From contig CAZQFH010000004.1 in the NCBI GenBank assembly GCA_964592595.1, forward strand, positions 1-64,000: a DNA stretch of 64,000 bases, read 5' to 3'. Of the stretch, positions 61,481 through 64,000 are shown one piece after another. The stretch comes from UBA5536 sp964592595 (GTDB lineage Bacteria; Bacteroidota; Bacteroidia; Bacteroidales; F082). The translations under genes were made by a program, and so were the position numbers. Under the pieces are notes generated by a model that saw nothing but the letters and a program-made list of their open reading frames with translations, was not told where the DNA came from and searched no databases. Each line of letters opens with the position of its first letter. The stretch's first letter is position 1.

Positions 61481-62563
61481 CTACAAAGCAGCAGCTTTTA
61501 TCTTATCGGATTCTGAAATGCCTGCAAGTATTTCGATATTGATTCCATCGGATAATCCGGTTTTTATGACTCGTTTTTCAAATGTTTGAGGAGATACTTC
61601 CACTTCTACATAAGTTGTGTCTTTCTCTATCAGCAAAAGCCCTTCGCTGATAGCCAACACCTGATTCTTGCGTTCGAGCACGATATCGGCATTGGCACTA
61701 TATCCTGCGCGGATAAATTGATTTTCCTTTAAATCCACTGCCGCCCTGATTTCGAATTGTATCGTACCGTTTTCCTCAATTCCTTTTGGGGAAATATGTT
61801 CCAGAACTGCATCAAAAGTTTCGTTTTCGATGGCACCGATCGTCATGATAAGCTGCATTCCTTCGCTGATTTTACCCACTTCTGATTCATCTACCTTACC
61901 TTCAAAAATCATTTCATTCATATCGGCAATTGTTGCGATAACAGTACCATTATTGAAGGTATTACTCTCAATTACCGAATTTCCTTCTTCAACCGGAACA
62001 TCCAGCACCATTCCTTCGATAGTTGACCGAATGAGGGTGTTTGTAACATTGCCCGCTTTTTTGGTAGCTCCTTCACGGATTAGCTGCAAATTATCTTCAG
62101 CGGTTTCCACTTCTTCACGTGCATTGCGAAAAGCAATGTCAAAAGTTAAAAAATCTGCCTCCGGAATAACTTCCTGCTCATAAAGTGATTTGTAGCGCTC
62201 ATAGTTTTTGCGTGCTTCTTCAAGCTGAATTTTAGCACGTTTCAAGCGTGATTCAGCATTATTGAGGTTAATCATATCAGGGATGATTTTCACCCTGGCT
62301 ATCAGTTGATCCTTTTTTACCACATCGCCGGGTTCAACAAATATTTCTTCAATTATCCCCGAAACTTTCGGTGTAATTTCAATTTCCTTTCGTGGAACAA
62401 CCGAACCAGTTGCAACGGTTTTTCTAATAATATCGGTTTTAAAAGCAGTTGTTGTTTCATAGACGATGGGCTCGGCCTGTGATTTTTTATACAGATAAAA
62501 AATCGTACCAACGAATACTGCTACTATAACAAGTGCAACACTAATTTTGAGAAATGTTTTCAT
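61481..62563 (-). CDS. Periplasmic adaptor (HlyD/MacA-type membrane fusion protein)
   Basis: 360 residues from ATG 62563 (MKTFLKISVALVIVAVFVGTIFYLYKK). Membrane anchor, lipoyl-like halves (GSVVPRKEIEITPKVSGIIEEIFVEPGDVVKKDQLIARV), a coiled-coil hairpin (about 95-155) and beta-barrel domain. Partner of the MacB-like permeases upstream. The longer frame from 62617 overlaps the permease gene and is rejected. Confidence 0.88.
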   Translation of the reverse strand: MKTFLKISVALVIVAVFVGTIFYLYKKSQAEPIVYETTTAFKTDIIRKTVATGSVVPRKEIEITPKVSGIIEEIFVEPGDVVKKDQLIARVKIIPDMINLNNAESRLKRAKIQLEEARKNYERYKSLYEQEVIPEADFLTFDIAFRNAREEVETAEDNLQLIREGATKKAGNVTNTLIRSTIEGMVLDVPVEEGNSVIESNTFNNGTVIATIADMNEMIFEGKVDESEVGKISEGMQLIMTIGAIENETFDAVLEHISPKGIEENGTIQFEIRAAVDLKENQFIRAGYSANADIVLERKNQVLAISEGLLLIEKDTTYVEVEVSPQTFEKRVIKTGLSDGINIEILAGISESDKIKAAAL

Positions 62564-62594
62564 TTTAAATTGAGTTTTATTGTGTGTATTTGAT

Positions 62595-63860
62595 TTATTC
62601 GTATCGAAGTGCATCAATTGGTTTGACGCTTACTGCCTTTCGGGCTGGTATCAAACCTGCAATAACGCCGGAAATCACTACAATGGCAAGGGCAATTACT
62701 GCAACCTGAAAATCAACAACCGGATGTAAAAACATGGTATCCTGGCTACTTGGTGCCGGAAGGTTTTTATCCACAAGTTCCATAACAAGCACACCAGCTA
62801 CCAGTCCTGCATAGCCCGCAATGCTTGTAAGCACAACCGATTCTGTAACAATCTGACCGATCACACGCAACGGTGAAGCTCCGAGAGCACGCATAATTCC
62901 AATTTCTTTGGTGCGCTCCTTAACAATAACGAGCATGATATTTGAAATACCAATCACACCAGCCAGCAAGGTTCCAGTACCAACAATCCAAATCAACCCC
63001 CTAATACCCGCAAAAAGGCCTGTCATTTGTTTGAATTCCTTTTGTAGGTTAAATGACCCAATGGCACGGTTATCGTGAGGAGCAACCTTATGTCGTTCCT
63101 TGAGCAAACTGGCAGCTTTTTCTTCTACTACGCTCACATCCACCTCTGGTTTTGAAGTCAGTGCAAACCAACCAACGATATTTCCATAATTATAAACCTT
63201 TTGCAAAGTGGTAAATGGCAGGTGAATGCTTTGCTCTTTATCACCACCAAAATTCATATTCATGTTTTTTGGCTTAAAAACACCCACTACCTGAAAATAT
63301 ACGCCATTGATTTTGATGTATTTTCCAATAGGATCTTCCTCCTTATCAAAAAGGACATCGTAAACCCTATTGCCAATTACAGCAACTTTGCGTTTTTCTT
63401 CAATATCAATAGCATTTAAAAACCGGCCTTTAATTATTTCTGCCGGATCGATCAGGTTCCACTCCGGATAATCACCGTAGATACTGAAAGCGCCGGCATT
63501 TTGCTTGTAAATGACATTATCGCCAGCACGACGTCCTCCTCCTTCCAAGCGGGGCGAAACCAAATCCAATTCAGGTATATTGTCTTTAAGTGCTTGAATA
63601 TCTTCATTTTGATAATAAAATCTCCTATTGCGTGAAAAACCTTTGTAAGGCTCGGTAGTTGGTCTGGTCCACATAAAAACACTGTTTGATGCAATATCAC
63701 CCATCCCATGTGTTACACCATTTTGCAAACCATTTCCGGATCCCAGCATGATCATAAGCATAAAGATGCCCCAAAACACGCCAAATGCCGTTAGAAAAGT
63801 TCTGACTTTATTTTTGGCCAGACTACTCCATATTTCCTGCCACCTGTCGCGATCAAACAT
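62595..63860 (-). CDS. MacB-type ABC permease
   Basis: 421 residues. N-terminal helix (KVRTFLTAFGVFWGIFMLMIMLGSGNG), periplasmic MacB core domain, and three C-terminal helices with NIMLVIVKERTKEIGIMRALGASP and PARKAVSVKPIDALRYE. Followed by the adaptor gene. Confidence 0.92.
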   Translation of the reverse strand: MFDRDRWQEIWSSLAKNKVRTFLTAFGVFWGIFMLMIMLGSGNGLQNGVTHGMGDIASNSVFMWTRPTTEPYKGFSRNRRFYYQNEDIQALKDNIPELDLVSPRLEGGGRRAGDNVIYKQNAGAFSIYGDYPEWNLIDPAEIIKGRFLNAIDIEEKRKVAVIGNRVYDVLFDKEEDPIGKYIKINGVYFQVVGVFKPKNMNMNFGGDKEQSIHLPFTTLQKVYNYGNIVGWFALTSKPEVDVSVVEEKAASLLKERHKVAPHDNRAIGSFNLQKEFKQMTGLFAGIRGLIWIVGTGTLLAGVIGISNIMLVIVKERTKEIGIMRALGASPLRVIGQIVTESVVLTSIAGYAGLVAGVLVMELVDKNLPAPSSQDTMFLHPVVDFQVAVIALAIVVISGVIAGLIPARKAVSVKPIDALRYE

Positions 63861-63883
63861 AACCTTTATCTGTTAATTTGTTT

Positions 63884-64000
63884 TTACTCATCTCTTAAAG
63901 CCTCAATGGGTTTGATAGAGGCAGCTCTTCTGGCAGGGAAAAACCCTGCCAGTGCGCCGGCAATTATTAATAGAACTGTAGCTCCAATAGCAACGGTAAT
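63884..64000 (-). CDS. MacB-type ABC permease, C-terminal end (cut by window edge)
   Basis: The last 38 codons of a second permease read GALAGFFPARRAASIKPIEALRDE, matching the end of the neighbouring permease. Only this part is visible. Two permeases in tandem with one adaptor are a common Bacteroidota layout for heterodimeric exporters; the ATPase is probably outside the window. Confidence 0.8.
   Translation of the reverse strand: MTVAIGATVLLIIAGALAGFFPARRAASIKPIEALRDE

Noticed and set aside
1..64000. Stop-codon reassignment as an explanation for the broken genes
   Set aside because: The internal stops are TAA, TAG and TGA, one each, and all three end normal genes in the window.
1..64000. 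tRNA, rRNA and CRISPR loci
   Set aside because: The intergenic spaces were read and no cloverleaf, rRNA-like stretch or regularly spaced repeat array was recognised.

Overview
The window looks like a chromosomal segment of a member of the Bacteroidota, probably an anaerobic or microaerophilic Bacteroidales/Marinilabiliales-type organism. The evidence is a type IX secretion (T9SS) component (PorZ) beside recO, T9SS C-terminal sorting domains on two secreted proteins, many -7 boxes of the Bacteroidota form TAnnTTTG, the ileS-dksA/traR-lspA order, a short AtpC, and a phosphotransbutyrylase-butyrate kinase pair. No rRNA, tRNA or CRISPR array was seen. These calls come from reading the sequence and translations; no database search was run.

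Layout. 1-4.9 kb: an operon of thioredoxin-like, ArsG/CcdA-like, ArsP-like permease, rhodanese-like, lipoprotein, outer-membrane and thioredoxin genes, probably for metalloid or thiol stress. 5.0-5.5 kb: a CopD-like membrane protein. 5.58-13.5 kb: the most interesting region. Three TGTTG-N7-CAACA operators and a near-consensus sigma-54 promoter precede a four-gene operon: a periplasmic binding domain joined through one membrane helix to a GcvH-like lipoyl domain, a Tat-exported four-cluster ferredoxin (HybA/NrfC type), a HybB/NrfD quinone-interacting protein, and a second membrane-anchored GcvH-like domain. No catalytic subunit is present. After a strong terminator come a histidine kinase with CxxCH motifs in its periplasmic sensor and a sigma-54 activator that could act on the promoter. 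13.5-17.7 kb: archaemetzincin, Hsp20, GNAT, Ptb-Buk, an S4 protein. 17.7-19.3 kb: a HipBST-type tripartite toxin-antitoxin locus with a long dyad operator.

19.4-35.9 kb: a secreted photosystem-repeat protein broken by one TAG, a bile-acid symporter family protein, an acyltransferase, transaldolase, a GH109-like/nucleotidyltransferase/hexosamine-kinase set, an FNR-like regulator, a secreted esterase, PorZ, RecO, ThpR. 36.0-42.7 kb: ppnP broken by one TGA, a conserved protein of unknown function, an ABC exporter with a candidate sigma-54 promoter, and an SDR/DUF2867 protein. 42.9-45.4 kb: an A+T-rich MjaI-type restriction-modification island lying between two identical 27-bp direct repeats. 45.4-57.8 kb: ileS, dksA/traR, lspA, then ATP synthase in two convergent blocks (atpDC rightward, atpBEFHAG leftward) with ferritin between. 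58-64 kb: a lipoprotein, pyrophosphatase, a purple-acid-phosphatase-like enzyme, and a leftward efflux cassette (adaptor plus two MacB-like permeases, the last cut by the window edge).

A cross-cutting oddity is four small lesions in otherwise normal genes: an in-frame TAA in the leader of the first gene, a TAG at 21147, a TGA at 36237 and a one-base shift at a T9 tract at 44424-44432. They use all three stop codons, so they point to decay, phase variation or consensus errors rather than a changed genetic code.
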